A stretch of 64,000 nucleotides of DNA from Bryobacterales bacterium F-183 (GTDB taxonomy: Bacteria > Acidobacteriota > Terriglobia > Bryobacterales > Bryobacteraceae), in contig AP025252.1 of assembly GCA_016865505.2 (NCBI GenBank), positions 1,178,001 through 1,242,000 on the forward strand, given 5' to 3'. The notes under the pieces were generated by a model. The model was not told the DNA's origin, made no database searches, and was given only the letters and a program-made list of their open reading frames with translations. A program made the position numbers and the translations under genes. Shown here one piece after another: positions 45,101-53,687 of this stretch. Every line of letters begins with the position of its first letter. The stretch's first letter is position 1.

Positions 45101-45225
45101 ACGTGTTCAATCGCACGAACTTCAATCTGCCGGAGCGTTTTGTGGATGAGCCTACGTCATTTGGACGGATCTTTAGCGCGCGGGCGCCGCGGCAGACGCA
45201 GTTGACTGCACGAATTGTGTTCTAG
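42133..45225 (+). CDS. Oar-like TonB-dependent receptor with carboxypeptidase-regulatory domain
   Basis: The 1030-aa outer-membrane protein has a signal peptide and a CarboxypepD_reg-like domain (about 20-105, SGSLSGYVLDPSGKSIPNAE). A plug region with LDGVDNNDPIINRYN and EFKIATNSYSAEYGRSAAG follows, then a large beta-barrel ending in a terminal Phe (LTARIVF). This is the abundant Oar/TonB receptor type of Acidobacteriota, thought to import large ligands or act in surface adhesion. The ligand is unknown. No exbB/exbD/tonB is adjacent. Confidence 0.9.
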   Translation: MGSRLAVGLCLAVSGLWGQVTSGSLSGYVLDPSGKSIPNAELVLEDELRRVSRTLRTDAGGFYQFRQVAPGRYTLTGSAAGFKTNAVRGVEIPVDSHIRYDAVLTVADVGFQAEVASQVLLSESPELGGVVGRTRMEQLPLNRRDFLQLSQLMPGVLPPVQGSELSGRGSFAMHANGGREEFNNFLLDGVDNNDPIINRYNLQPPVDAIQEFKIATNSYSAEYGRSAAGQVNVVTRSGSNEWHGFGYEYFRNRVLDARNYFTPAEEKNKYARHQFGAGVGGAIRKDRTFFFANGDWFRERAGATRVASVPSLAVRNGDLSGLGATVVDPFTRQPFAGNRIPASRIHPLASRVFAMFPVPNLPGESANLIAQPTGVADESQYNVRGDHYASANDVFTLRYSYGKKYLREPFPEDSPGVPGFGNDVRDRGHNAMLRYQKIFNARTVNSLMLGFSRLERSALPQNAGTDVNALWGVNWLPTNPVNWGFPSVSIAGYSGAGDVTALPLARAANTYQLQDGLSINAGRHALRIGFEARRIQHNGYLNLLTRGSMTFSGALSGSGASDLLLGLLSFSLQARADAIQTLRTTATNYYVQDDWKVARNLTLNLGVRYEYNTPFTDPTNRMSVLNIATGVLNPVGTNGVPRGGYRPDRNNIAPRVGLAWSPGGGKTAVRAGYGLYYDSGLMNANTSLYFNPPYFDIRVFFPTQTSLVTLSDPFPRTSGITPPASLSTLSPDLTQASMHHWNVSLQRDVTGIGVVSLAYAGSKGTHLLRSRDFNQPAPGAGTVQVRRPLPAFSNIFLAESGGNSNYNSLQAMVNRPLRRGVSLLASYTFGKSIDDTSAFLATGADKNFPQNSRDFRAERAVSSFDIRHRANIAATFTKLPLGLQSSVILSANTGQALTPILRFDNSNTGNTGGTYGNDRPNVIGDPNNGPKTADRWFNTGAFAVPAPFTFGNAGRNIVRGPGFASTDVSLLRRFRLTDRVSLQMEGQIFNVFNRTNFNLPERFVDEPTSFGRIFSARAPRQTQLTARIVF

Positions 45226-45255
45226 AGCAGCGTGTACGGGTGGTATGATCGGCCA

Positions 45256-46074
45256 ATGCTGGTCATCCGCGATGCGCAGATGAGTATTTTCCGGTCGGAG
45301 TCCAAGCTCCGGTTGGAACAGGATCTCGTTTACCACTTTTTGCGGACGTACCCTCGGGAATGCCGTCAGGCGGGTGGCGAGGCGCAGATCGCGAAAGTGG
45401 TTTCTGCAGGGATGGATAAGGCCGAGGAGTTCGGCTTTAAGGGCCGGGCCGAACTGTCGCTGTTCATCGCACTGGGCTTTATTCTGGGGTGCGACTTCTA
45501 TCGCGATCCGCAGATTCCATGGGCGGCCGAGATCCTGAACGACAGGCGGAAGATCCGGAATGCGTCGTTGCGGATCAACGCGGTGTACGACCAGATGCTG
45601 GAGTACCTGGGGGCTACGGCGGGCGAGAATGCGCTGCCGGTGGTGAAAGCGCTCATCCGGTTGCGCGATTGGGATATCAACACCGCGCCGGTTGTGGGTG
45701 CTTCCTGGGAAGACGAGATGCTGGCGCTGTTCCAGCGGCTGTATCCGCAGAAAACCGAACATCAGGGCGAAGAGGCGAACCGGTTCCTGCTGCATGACGC
45801 GCTGGCCAAGTGCGATATGACGTATGAAATCCGGTCGCGGCAGGGCAAGGCTCTGATGGCGATTTTGATGTTTATGCTCGGAAGTGGCTTTGACCATGAC
45901 CATCTTCACCCGTGGGCCGCGCGTATCTTAAAGAGTCCTCAGTACGCCAAGAGCGAGGCGGAACGGATCGCGGCGCTGTACAAGGCTTCGTTTGATCACC
46001 TGCAGCAATCGCTGACGAGCGATGAGCTGAAGGAAGCGGTGCGGGAACAAGAGCAAGAAGAGTCTGCCGAATGA
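45256..46074 (+). CDS. Helical protein of a putative effector module
   Basis: The 272-aa alpha-helical protein begins MLVIRDAQMSIFRSE. This opening is typical of proteins encoded beside secretion-system effectors (often VgrG/PAAR-linked), where they are thought to be chaperones or adaptors; I cannot name a family. The N-terminal half seems duplicated in the C-terminal half (ALGFILGCDFYRDPQIPWAAEIL against MFMLGSGFDHDHLHPWAARIL). It overlaps the next gene by ATGA. ATG 45,256 is preferred over 45,232. Confidence 0.6.
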   Translation: MLVIRDAQMSIFRSESKLRLEQDLVYHFLRTYPRECRQAGGEAQIAKVVSAGMDKAEEFGFKGRAELSLFIALGFILGCDFYRDPQIPWAAEILNDRRKIRNASLRINAVYDQMLEYLGATAGENALPVVKALIRLRDWDINTAPVVGASWEDEMLALFQRLYPQKTEHQGEEANRFLLHDALAKCDMTYEIRSRQGKALMAILMFMLGSGFDHDHLHPWAARILKSPQYAKSEAERIAALYKASFDHLQQSLTSDELKEAVREQEQEESAE

Positions 46075-47171
46075 GTGCGAAGAATAAAGGCAAAGCGGAA
46101 GATACAAAAGGCGCGCTGGCTGCGGATTCGACGGGCGACACCGGGGGTACGGTTGCGCCTTGTAAAGCGCAGAAGCACTTTATCAAGATCGTGGTGCAGG
46201 ATCCGGATGGGAACCCGGTGACGGATGTCCGGCCGACGCTTGAGGTAGACGGAAACACCATTTCTGTAGCGCTGAGCGCTGAGGGCAAGTACGACTCAAA
46301 GAAAGTGCTCGATAGCGACGACGACGCGAAGATCACATTTCCCAAGCTGTTCAATTGCGACTGGTGGCCATCGGACGGGACCAAGCCTACGCCGGCCGGA
46401 GAGGTGGATCTTGCTGCGGTGGCTGAGGGCGATTGCATCGTAAGGATGGCTCACGTCGCGGGGTATCGCGACTATACCGACATCTGGGATGCGCCGGAGA
46501 ACGCCACCAAGAAGACGGACCGGCCGAATCCGAACTCACTGCTGGCGGGTGATGTCTTTAAGGGTCCGGAAAAGAAGGATAAGTCCGTTGATAAGGCGGT
46601 GGACGCCGAATGGACGTTTATCGTTAAGGCGCTCAAGAAACCGAAGCTGCGCGTCGTGGTGATCGATAAAGAGTTGAAGCCGCTGGCCAATGCCGCCTGG
46701 AAGCTAACGGGCGTGGCGAAGTTGAACGGTACGACGGGTGCAGATGGGTTGATTGAGGTTCCTGAGATCGATCCGAAGGCGATCAAGGGGACCTTGGTGA
46801 TTACGCCGAATCAGCCGCAACGTAACCAAGTGGCAAAGCCGGCTGCGGCTCCCTTGCCCGATCCGCCACCGTATCCGTTGCCGCTGAACGAAGAGAATTT
46901 TGTTGAGAAGAAACCGTCCAAGATCAAGCCCTTCCTGAAGGAACTGAAGTTCGACCTGAAGATTGGCGGACTGCCGGCGCACAAAGACGAGACGGGGACG
47001 TTTGCTCGGATGCACAACATGGGCTTTTTGCGAGCCCTGGACGCGAGCGATGAGGATGTGGCGCTTTGCGTGAAGGCGTACCAGAAGATTGCGCTGAACA
47101 ACGACAACGGGTCGGGCGCGCATGCCGATATCAAGGATGACATTGAGACTCGCCACACTGTTAAGGCCTAG
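46071..47171 (+). CDS. Ig-like/adaptor protein of a putative effector module
   Basis: The 366-aa protein has a disordered polar N-terminus and then two beta-rich Ig-like domains (KIVVQDPDGNPVTDVRPTL and VVVIDKELKPLANAAWKL). A proline-rich linker and a C-terminal segment (TFARMHNMGFLRALD and onward) recall the degenerate peptidoglycan-binding-like end of effector-associated proteins (RLHNLGF). No signal peptide is present. Overlap with the upstream gene and three bases before the metallopeptidase gene suggest one operon. Role as loading adaptor is inference. Confidence 0.55.
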   Translation: MSAKNKGKAEDTKGALAADSTGDTGGTVAPCKAQKHFIKIVVQDPDGNPVTDVRPTLEVDGNTISVALSAEGKYDSKKVLDSDDDAKITFPKLFNCDWWPSDGTKPTPAGEVDLAAVAEGDCIVRMAHVAGYRDYTDIWDAPENATKKTDRPNPNSLLAGDVFKGPEKKDKSVDKAVDAEWTFIVKALKKPKLRVVVIDKELKPLANAAWKLTGVAKLNGTTGADGLIEVPEIDPKAIKGTLVITPNQPQRNQVAKPAAAPLPDPPPYPLPLNEENFVEKKPSKIKPFLKELKFDLKIGGLPAHKDETGTFARMHNMGFLRALDASDEDVALCVKAYQKIALNNDNGSGAHADIKDDIETRHTVKA

Positions 47172-47174
47172 AAC

Positions 47175-49427
47175 ATGAGCCGCGAAGCCTACATTGCCCG
47201 CACCGCGCACGACCTGGATCATGTGAATCGGGTGCAAATTCCGGTTTTTGCACTCAAGGACTTCCGGTTGGAGATCAACGGGAAGAAGAGCAAATACCAC
47301 TATCCGGAGGATGCGACGCCGCCTTCAACCGCAGCGGATACCGGAAAGGATGACTTTCACTTTATTCCCGAGTTGGAAGAGGTGAAGATCCAGTACGAGA
47401 TTCACGATCCGGCACGGTTGATTACCAAGGCCAAGCTGGAGCTGTTCACAAACTTCGACAAAGAGGCGCTGTGGGAACTGGATCTGGATCTGTTTGGCGA
47501 GGACTGGCTGGCCCACGGGAAACACGAGATCAAGTGGGACGGGCGTATCTTCAATAATCCGACGGCGAAAGTGGCGGGTACCAAAACCGGCGATAAGTGG
47601 GAGCATGACTTCACCACGCAGACCGTGGAGAAGACGAAAGATAAGTTTCCGGAAGGCTACGCGACGCTGGAGTATCCGCCGTACAAGATGCGGCTGACCT
47701 TGCTGAGTGACGACTGGCAGGAGCATGGCGACCCGGCGTGGGGCTGGACATACTGGCACATTCTGGTGAAGGGCTTTGAGTTCGATCTGGGGGCCAAAGA
47801 TACGATTCCCTCGGGTTCGTCGGAAGAAGACACGCGTAATCAAAAGGTTTGGGATCAGATCGATACGGACGGCAAGATTCCCGCTGTGGGCGCCGTGCGC
47901 AAGGTCTTTTTGCGGAGCAATATCTACAAGACCAAGTCCAGCCAGATGGCCACCACAATGGACTACCGCCTCTACAAGAAAATGTGGGGCGATGGGCCGA
48001 GTATCCCGGTGATTGCGAAGATCCGGCTGCAGGATTCGGCCGATGCCGAAGTGAAGCTGGATACATCCAACAAGGGCGCAGTGGTGGTGGGCAACACCCA
48101 GTTCCTGTGGGATTGGGAAGATGATCCCGACAATAAGACCGGCGATGTCGTGACGAAGAGCGCCAAGGCGAAGGCATTCGTCAATCAGGCGATCGACTAC
48201 AAGAAGAAGCTGACGGACGAGAGTCCAAAGGGCCGGAACTGCCATGTGGATCGTGGTGGCAAGCGTGGTCCGGATTCGAAGCCGGTGTTCCCCAAGATGA
48301 AGGGGTACGACGCCGCGGATGCGCTGGACGCCGGTAAGTTTCCGTTTGAGGTCAAGAAGGCGAAGAAGCGCAAATGGGCGGCGCTGAGCAAAGGCTGGAG
48401 CAAGGGAGCGTTGAAGGGTTGTACGGGCGTGGTGTTTCAGCCGTCGCGCATGGCGGGGGACGATTATCAGCTCGCGGTGTACCTGGCCAATGAATGGACC
48501 GCGAAAGACGATCGGCGTCTGGATAACAAGGACGAGAAGCTGAAGGCCGGGGATACGATCAAGAAGAAGACGGGCAAGTGTCAGATCTGGCGGAAGATCG
48601 AAGTTGTTAAGTACATACGGAAGAAGAACAGTATCAACAACTTCATGTCGTCGAAGATTGGGGAGATCCAAGGCTACTTCAAGGAGGCGTTCGTCGAGAT
48701 TGAGGACCTGGTCGACCACTCTGAGCTTGTGGCTGCGAATTACAACGCCCTGGCGAGGGCTCAGGTAAGCGCGGCCGGTTCGGGGTTGTTGGATATCGCT
48801 GTCGACCCCGCGGCGGACCACGCATCTACAGCAGCGGCATTTCTTGTACGGACGTACGCGGACTTCAAGACTAAGCTTCGGGCGGAGTTTAAAAAGGCCG
48901 ACCCAACGGCAACCAACGCTGAGTTGACCACCGCCGTGGATGATTGGCTCACGGACAACAACTGCGATACGGAAGAAAAGTACGGTGTACTGTTGGACGA
49001 CGACCTGCTGGACGACGCGGCGGACGCGCTGACACACCAATTAGATCTGCTGAACGGCGTCGATGAAGGCATCGTCGTGATGCACTACAACAGCTCGAAC
49101 AGCGTGAAGATGGCTTACCCGGATTCGGCGGGAACGAATGGTATCGCGATCGACGTTCCCGGCAATACGCATCAGAAGGTTGTATTCCTGCTGCTCAAGG
49201 AAGCCGTCGATACCTTTGTGCACGAAATCGGGCACCACATGTTTTTGGCGCACTTTGGCCCCAGCCCGAGTTCGTTCGATAAGCGATACCACGATGCCAG
49301 CGATACTGCCTGCATCATGTCGTACAACCGCCCGCGACCGCAGTTCTGCGGCTTCTGTGTACTTCGGTTGCGCGGCTGGGATGGGGATGAACTGAAAGCG
49401 GCGGGGGGTAGCAATACCAAAACATGA
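47175..49427 (+). CDS. Large metzincin-like zinc metallopeptidase, candidate secreted effector
   Basis: The 750-aa protein carries HEIGHHMFLAH (residues 683-693), an HExxHxxxxxH zinc site, and a candidate Met-turn CIMSYN (M715) 22 residues beyond the last His, as in metzincins. The Gly usual in HExxHxxGxxH is Phe. The long N-terminal part (about 1-650) is beta-rich then helical and not recognised. There is no signal peptide, so export would need a dedicated system such as T6SS or a contractile apparatus. Operon context with a helical and an Ig-like protein fits an effector set. Substrate unknown. Confidence 0.65.
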   Translation: MSREAYIARTAHDLDHVNRVQIPVFALKDFRLEINGKKSKYHYPEDATPPSTAADTGKDDFHFIPELEEVKIQYEIHDPARLITKAKLELFTNFDKEALWELDLDLFGEDWLAHGKHEIKWDGRIFNNPTAKVAGTKTGDKWEHDFTTQTVEKTKDKFPEGYATLEYPPYKMRLTLLSDDWQEHGDPAWGWTYWHILVKGFEFDLGAKDTIPSGSSEEDTRNQKVWDQIDTDGKIPAVGAVRKVFLRSNIYKTKSSQMATTMDYRLYKKMWGDGPSIPVIAKIRLQDSADAEVKLDTSNKGAVVVGNTQFLWDWEDDPDNKTGDVVTKSAKAKAFVNQAIDYKKKLTDESPKGRNCHVDRGGKRGPDSKPVFPKMKGYDAADALDAGKFPFEVKKAKKRKWAALSKGWSKGALKGCTGVVFQPSRMAGDDYQLAVYLANEWTAKDDRRLDNKDEKLKAGDTIKKKTGKCQIWRKIEVVKYIRKKNSINNFMSSKIGEIQGYFKEAFVEIEDLVDHSELVAANYNALARAQVSAAGSGLLDIAVDPAADHASTAAAFLVRTYADFKTKLRAEFKKADPTATNAELTTAVDDWLTDNNCDTEEKYGVLLDDDLLDDAADALTHQLDLLNGVDEGIVVMHYNSSNSVKMAYPDSAGTNGIAIDVPGNTHQKVVFLLLKEAVDTFVHEIGHHMFLAHFGPSPSSFDKRYHDASDTACIMSYNRPRPQFCGFCVLRLRGWDGDELKAAGGSNTKT

Positions 49428-49455
49428 CCCTTACTCACGGGCGGAACGGTGATGT

Positions 49456-50955
49456 ATGTCCTATGCCAGTACAGTCTTGCTGTGGTTTGCGGTGGCGCCA
49501 ATGATTGCTTTTGCCATTGAGCCGGTGAACAAAGAGTACCTGCTGCGGCAGAAGGTACGCTTGGCGATTACCCTCACTAACGAAGGTAGTGAACCGGTGG
49601 AAGTGTCGGACCCTACCTGCCGGACCAACCTGCAGCCGGAGTTTGCGTTGCGCGTGCCTGCTGCCGCAGACGAGGAAGAGCCGAAAGAGCCGGTGGTGTT
49701 TGGGCCCAACGGGTATCGGCCGGCGGCTCCGGTGGAGCGGACTCTGATGCTGGGTCCCGGCGCCACTTGGACGGGCGAGTTGGAGTTGAACGGACTTTGT
49801 CCTCTGAATGACGAGGGCGAGTACGAGATTGAGGCTACGTTGGCGTTGCAGGATGGCAAATCCGCGAAGGCTCCCAAGAAGACCTTTGTGATGAAGACCG
49901 CGCAACCGTATGCGGTGCATCACAGCGAGGGCGTACGGCCTTTTGGGGCTGGGCTGGGGATCATCGTGTTCCTGCAGGGCAAGAAGGAGTCTGCGTCTGT
50001 TTTTAAGGCGCAGTACAACGAGAGCGAGCCGCACAACCTGGAAGTGCGCGTAAAGCCGATGAGAGAGGCGGCGGGCGCGCGTGAGAATGCTACCGACATC
50101 CTGACGCCGTGGCTGAATGCTGCCCCGTTCAGCGACCTCATTCAATGGATGGTGTGGCGCGAGGGCAAGTCTGTCCTGGCGATGAACACGATTCAGAAGG
50201 CTCCAGCGTCGGTGGAGCTACCGTCAAAGCCCGATTTTCTGGTGCGGCCGCCGTTGCAGACCGCGAAGGGTCCGGTAGAGGTGCTGGCGCTGGATGGTAA
50301 GGCGCTGACCTTGGTTGTGGTGCCGAAGCGTTTGAAGCCTGTGCCGACGGTGGGGTGGACGCAGGAGTTGCCGGAGAAGCCGAAGGCGATTACGGCGATT
50401 CTGGGTCCGGAAGAGCTGGGCAGTGTACGGCATCTGGCCTTTGCCACGGTGGATGGCGGCAAGGTTCGCGTGTTCCACGGTACGTATAGCGACAGCGGCT
50501 TGGGCAAGTTCGAATCGGCTGAGATTGCCGGGCTGTCCGGTGGATTGCTGCCGGGCTCACCGCTGGCGGTTGCGGCTACTGGCGACGGCGTCGTTCACAT
50601 TGCCGTACTGGGGCGCAAGGGTTCGTCCGAGGTGGTGCTGGGGTCGGTGCAGTTTGGGGTACCGGACAAGCCGGAGCCGGTGGTAGCGGTGAAGGACGTT
50701 GGCAAGCTGGAACAGTCCGTGACGGCATCCGACCTGAATGTGGTGACGTTCGAAGGCAAGCTGCTACGCATCGACGCGGCGGTACAGACGGCCGATGGGG
50801 AAACCTGGAACGTCACCGAAGAGGGCAAGCTCGCGCAGGTGAGCCCGAAGCGTAAGGCGTTGCCGCCGTTTACGATCGTCACCGGGCGCGATGTCGGCTA
50901 CCTGCTGTGTACCGACGAAGTTGGCGCCTTCCACATGCAGCCGCTGAACCGTTAA
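49456..50955 (+). CDS. Periplasmic protein of unknown function downstream of the metallopeptidase
   Basis: The 499-aa protein has a signal peptide (MSYASTVLLWFAVAPMIAFA), then a beta-sandwich-like region (KVRLAITLTNEGSEPVEVSD) and a long repetitive beta-strand region that may be a beta-propeller (LAFATVDGGKVRVFHGT and similar). Family not recognised. It lies 28 bp after the metallopeptidase gene on the same strand. An exported protein in that position could be the immunity or target-protection factor, but this is a guess. Confidence 0.6.
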   Translation: MSYASTVLLWFAVAPMIAFAIEPVNKEYLLRQKVRLAITLTNEGSEPVEVSDPTCRTNLQPEFALRVPAAADEEEPKEPVVFGPNGYRPAAPVERTLMLGPGATWTGELELNGLCPLNDEGEYEIEATLALQDGKSAKAPKKTFVMKTAQPYAVHHSEGVRPFGAGLGIIVFLQGKKESASVFKAQYNESEPHNLEVRVKPMREAAGARENATDILTPWLNAAPFSDLIQWMVWREGKSVLAMNTIQKAPASVELPSKPDFLVRPPLQTAKGPVEVLALDGKALTLVVVPKRLKPVPTVGWTQELPEKPKAITAILGPEELGSVRHLAFATVDGGKVRVFHGTYSDSGLGKFESAEIAGLSGGLLPGSPLAVAATGDGVVHIAVLGRKGSSEVVLGSVQFGVPDKPEPVVAVKDVGKLEQSVTASDLNVVTFEGKLLRIDAAVQTADGETWNVTEEGKLAQVSPKRKALPPFTIVTGRDVGYLLCTDEVGAFHMQPLNR

Positions 50956-50958
50956 GGG

Positions 50959-51342
50959 TTAGCTGGCAGGCTTGGTTACGACAGCCGCTTTGCGCAGTTT
51001 GGCGGCGGCTTTGGCCTTGCCGGCTTCCGAAATCTCAATGCGATTGTTCACCGCGCGGGCTCCGGCGGCTTTGGCCATCCGGGTCATGATGCCTTTGTGC
51101 TGGACGATGTTGGCTTTGCCTTCGATCGTCACGATGCCGCCCTGCACGTGGATCTGAAACTTGTTGGCCGCGAGCTTCGACTTGGCGAGCTTGGCGCGGA
51201 GGGTACGGTCGATTTCCGCATCGGATACTCTTGGCGCGGCAGCGGTAGCGGGGGCGGAGGTTTTGGCGGCGGGGATCGGGTTTGCCGCTTGCGCCAGCGA
51301 CGCCCAGACGACAAGCGCCGTCAGCAAAAGGAATCGGGTCAT
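50959..51342 (-). CDS. BON-domain periplasmic protein
   Basis: The 127-aa protein has a signal peptide (MTRFLLLTALVVWASLAQA), an Ala/Pro-rich linker and one BON domain (VSDAEIDRTLRAKLAKSKLA then FQIHVQGGIVTIEGK). BON domains bind phospholipid or peptidoglycan surfaces and occur in osmotic-shock proteins of OsmY type. ATG 51,342 gives the signal peptide. The C-terminus is Lys/Ala-rich. Confidence 0.8.
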   Translation of the reverse strand: MTRFLLLTALVVWASLAQAANPIPAAKTSAPATAAAPRVSDAEIDRTLRAKLAKSKLAANKFQIHVQGGIVTIEGKANIVQHKGIMTRMAKAAGARAVNNRIEISEAGKAKAAAKLRKAAVVTKPAS

Positions 51343-51426
51343 GACCTTATGTTGACCCGGAACGGGCATCCCTTCGCGCGGTCTTATGCGGTTGACGGTA
51401 CCGGATTTTCTTGAGGAATATGTACC

Positions 51427-51690
51427 CTACGTCTTTGAGATCTTACGGGCACGACGGAACGAGCTGACTGCGAAGTAGGTCATAACGGAAGCAAAAATCG
51501 CAGTGAGCGCGAAGCGTCCCAGGGCGTCCGGCTCGGTCTCGATGAGGCGGAAATAACGGTAGCCGTTGAACCAGCCTACGATCGCAAATACAAGAAAAAT
51601 AAAGCCGATCATCTCATTCCACAGGACGTGGATGGGCTTGATCACGCCGGGCATCACGCTCTTTACAAATTTGCCAGCCAGCTTCACCAT
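51427..51690 (-). CDS. Small membrane protein
   Basis: The 87-aa protein has two hydrophobic segments (EMIGFIFLVFAIVGWFNGY and ALTAIFASVMTYFAVSS) and ends in a basic stretch (RRARKISKT). No family recognised. The open frame reaches 51,801, but the earlier codons look non-coding and ATG 51,690 is a natural start. Confidence 0.55.
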   Translation of the reverse strand: MVKLAGKFVKSVMPGVIKPIHVLWNEMIGFIFLVFAIVGWFNGYRYFRLIETEPDALGRFALTAIFASVMTYFAVSSFRRARKISKT

Positions 51691-51826
51691 TGTTTTGCTC
51701 GAACCATGCCGATACAGTGAGTGTAAGCGGCGTGGCGACGTCAGTTTCAATGTAACGCGATTGCCAGCGGACAGGCAGGTTATCCTGAAAGGGAAGTTCA
51801 CTCGGAAAGGCTAAGGGCGCATACTC

Positions 51827-52144
51827 TTGGACGACAAACTCAAGCAGCTCATGCAGGAGCTTGGAAACGCCATCAACGAAGCGCTTTCCGACTCTGAGCG
51901 TATCGCCGAAGCGATTGGCGACATCCGGCAGTCCGGCTACGACGTGTTTCTGGTGCTCGAAGCCACGATCGGGTTTAACAAGCGGGAAGAGACGGATGAG
52001 GACGATGGGTCCGACACCGTAACCGCAGCGCCCGACAGCGGCGAATCAAAGCGCGGGCCCAAAAATCCGGGCAAGATCAAGCTGACCAACCAGGATCAGA
52101 AGTTCCTGCGCGCGCTGAAGATCTCGATCGACGACGAATCCTAG
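51827..52144 (+). CDS. Small acidic protein of unknown function
   Basis: The 105-aa protein has a helical N-terminal half (LKQLMQELGNAINEALSDSE) and a disordered acidic middle (EETDEDDGSD). Its C-terminal segment KIKLTNQDQKFLRALKISID resembles a short docking helix. The start is probably TTG at 51,827 with AAGGG upstream; ATG 51,851 is an alternative. Its TAG shares four bases with the stop of the convergent CRTAC1 gene. Confidence 0.5.
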   Translation: MDDKLKQLMQELGNAINEALSDSERIAEAIGDIRQSGYDVFLVLEATIGFNKREETDEDDGSDTVTAAPDSGESKRGPKNPGKIKLTNQDQKFLRALKISIDDES

Positions 52145-53685
52145 TCGATATTCACGACCCGGTTCGCGGCGACTTTTTCCAACACTTTTTTTGTACCGTC
52201 AGGCCAGGTGATGATCACCTGCGGGACGTCATTCGCGCTGACGCCGAAGTGAACCGGCGTGTGGCTCGCGGAGGCGTAGCCGAGTGACGGCGTGAACGTA
52301 TTGCTCTGCTTGCCGATGTCGATGCTGGTGCCGATGCGGTTGGTTCGGAACGCGATCCACGGCTTGGCGGGGGCAATGTTGCGCCAAAGTTCCGTGGGAC
52401 CTCCGAGTACGGTGACCACCACGTCCAGGCGGCCGTCGCCGTCAAAGTCCGCGACCGCCATCCCGCGATGGGCGGCGGCCGACTGCTTGAGGTTGGGGCA
52501 GGCCGAGTCTACAAACTTGCCGGTACCGTCGTTGCGGAACAAGGTGTTGGGCTGCAGGTACGTCATGCCGGGCTCGAATTGCTCGACGAGGTCGTTGACG
52601 TGGGAGTTGGTGGTGAACAGGTCCTTGGCGCCGTCGTTGTCAAAGTCCGCGATGGCCGCACCCCAGCCGCCGTACTTGACCGCGAGCTGACCGAGCCGGG
52701 TTTCGGAGGTCGCGTCGTGGAAGGTGCCTGCGCCGTCGTTGCGGAAGAACGGGAAGGTCTCGTTGTTGAGGGCGGTGACGGCGATGTCGGGCTTGCCGTC
52801 GTTATCGACGTCGCGGAAGTCGGCGCCCATGTTGGCGACAGGCTTGCCGTGGTCGAGCAGCGCGACCCCGGCCAGCAGCCCGGTCTCTTCGAATTTCCCT
52901 TTGCCGAGGTTGTGGAAGAGGAAGTTCGCCATGTTGTCGTTGGTGACGAAGATGTCCGGCTTGCCGTCCGCGTCGTAATCCGCGATGGCGACGCTCATGC
53001 CTCGACCCTTGGCCTTGCTGATGCCCGATTCTGTGCTGATGTCCGCGAATTTGCCGTTGCCCAAGTTGCGGTAGAGCTGGTTGGGTCGCGGGTCAAAGTA
53101 CTTGGGGTGGCAGTAGACACGCAGCTTGCGATTCGCGTCGCCGCAGAAGCGGGACTTGGTACGGTCCAGGCCGTAGTTGGTGACGAAGAGGTCGAGACGG
53201 CCGTCGCCATCGGCATCCAGAAACGCCGCCGCGATGCCCCATTCCGGAGTTTTGGGTGGGATGCCTGCGGTTTGCGCTGTGACATCGGCGAACTTGCCGT
53301 TGCCTAGGTTGCGGAACAGGACGTTGCGTTCGATGCCGGCGGCGAAGATGTCGGTGAGGCCGTCGGCGTCAAAGTCCCCGGTGGTGAGGCCGATCAGATA
53401 GGCGTTGTCACCGGCTTCGAAGCCGGATCCGGGGGTGACGTCGCGGAACTTGAGGTCGCCTTCGTTGCGGTAAAGACGTAGAGGGTTGGTGAAGGCGAGG
53501 TCGAGGCGGCCGTCGTTATCGAAGTCCAGCGCCGCCATACCGCCAGCCATGGACTCGAACATGCGCTTTTCCGGCGTTGGGCGATGGTCGAGGACGAAGT
53601 CCAGGGTTCGCTTTTCGAAGTACGGCTGCTGGGCGAGCAGACCCGGGACGAGGATCGCGGCGGCGAAGAGGATTCGGGTCCGCAT
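52141..53685 (-). CDS. CRTAC1-like FG-GAP/VCBS repeat protein with ASPIC/UnbV end
   Basis: The 514-aa exported protein has a signal peptide (MRTRILFAAAILVPGLLAQ) and multiple FG-GAP/VCBS beta-propeller repeats with Ca2+-binding loops such as DFDNDGRLD, DADGDGRLD and DYDADGKPD. It ends in an ASPIC/UnbV-type segment (VIITWPDGTKKVLEKV). Proteins of this type are numerous in Acidobacteriota and Planctomycetes and probably bind surfaces or polysaccharides. It is cotranscribed with the repeat protein upstream (gap of two bases). Confidence 0.88.
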   Translation of the reverse strand: MRTRILFAAAILVPGLLAQQPYFEKRTLDFVLDHRPTPEKRMFESMAGGMAALDFDNDGRLDLAFTNPLRLYRNEGDLKFRDVTPGSGFEAGDNAYLIGLTTGDFDADGLTDIFAAGIERNVLFRNLGNGKFADVTAQTAGIPPKTPEWGIAAAFLDADGDGRLDLFVTNYGLDRTKSRFCGDANRKLRVYCHPKYFDPRPNQLYRNLGNGKFADISTESGISKAKGRGMSVAIADYDADGKPDIFVTNDNMANFLFHNLGKGKFEETGLLAGVALLDHGKPVANMGADFRDVDNDGKPDIAVTALNNETFPFFRNDGAGTFHDATSETRLGQLAVKYGGWGAAIADFDNDGAKDLFTTNSHVNDLVEQFEPGMTYLQPNTLFRNDGTGKFVDSACPNLKQSAAAHRGMAVADFDGDGRLDVVVTVLGGPTELWRNIAPAKPWIAFRTNRIGTSIDIGKQSNTFTPSLGYASASHTPVHFGVSANDVPQVIITWPDGTKKVLEKVAANRVVNID

Positions 53686-53687
53686 GA

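Noticed and set aside
47325-49040. 571-codon minus-strand frame opposite the metallopeptidase gene
   Set aside because: Arg/Val-rich shadow; the plus frame carries the zinc motif and operon context.
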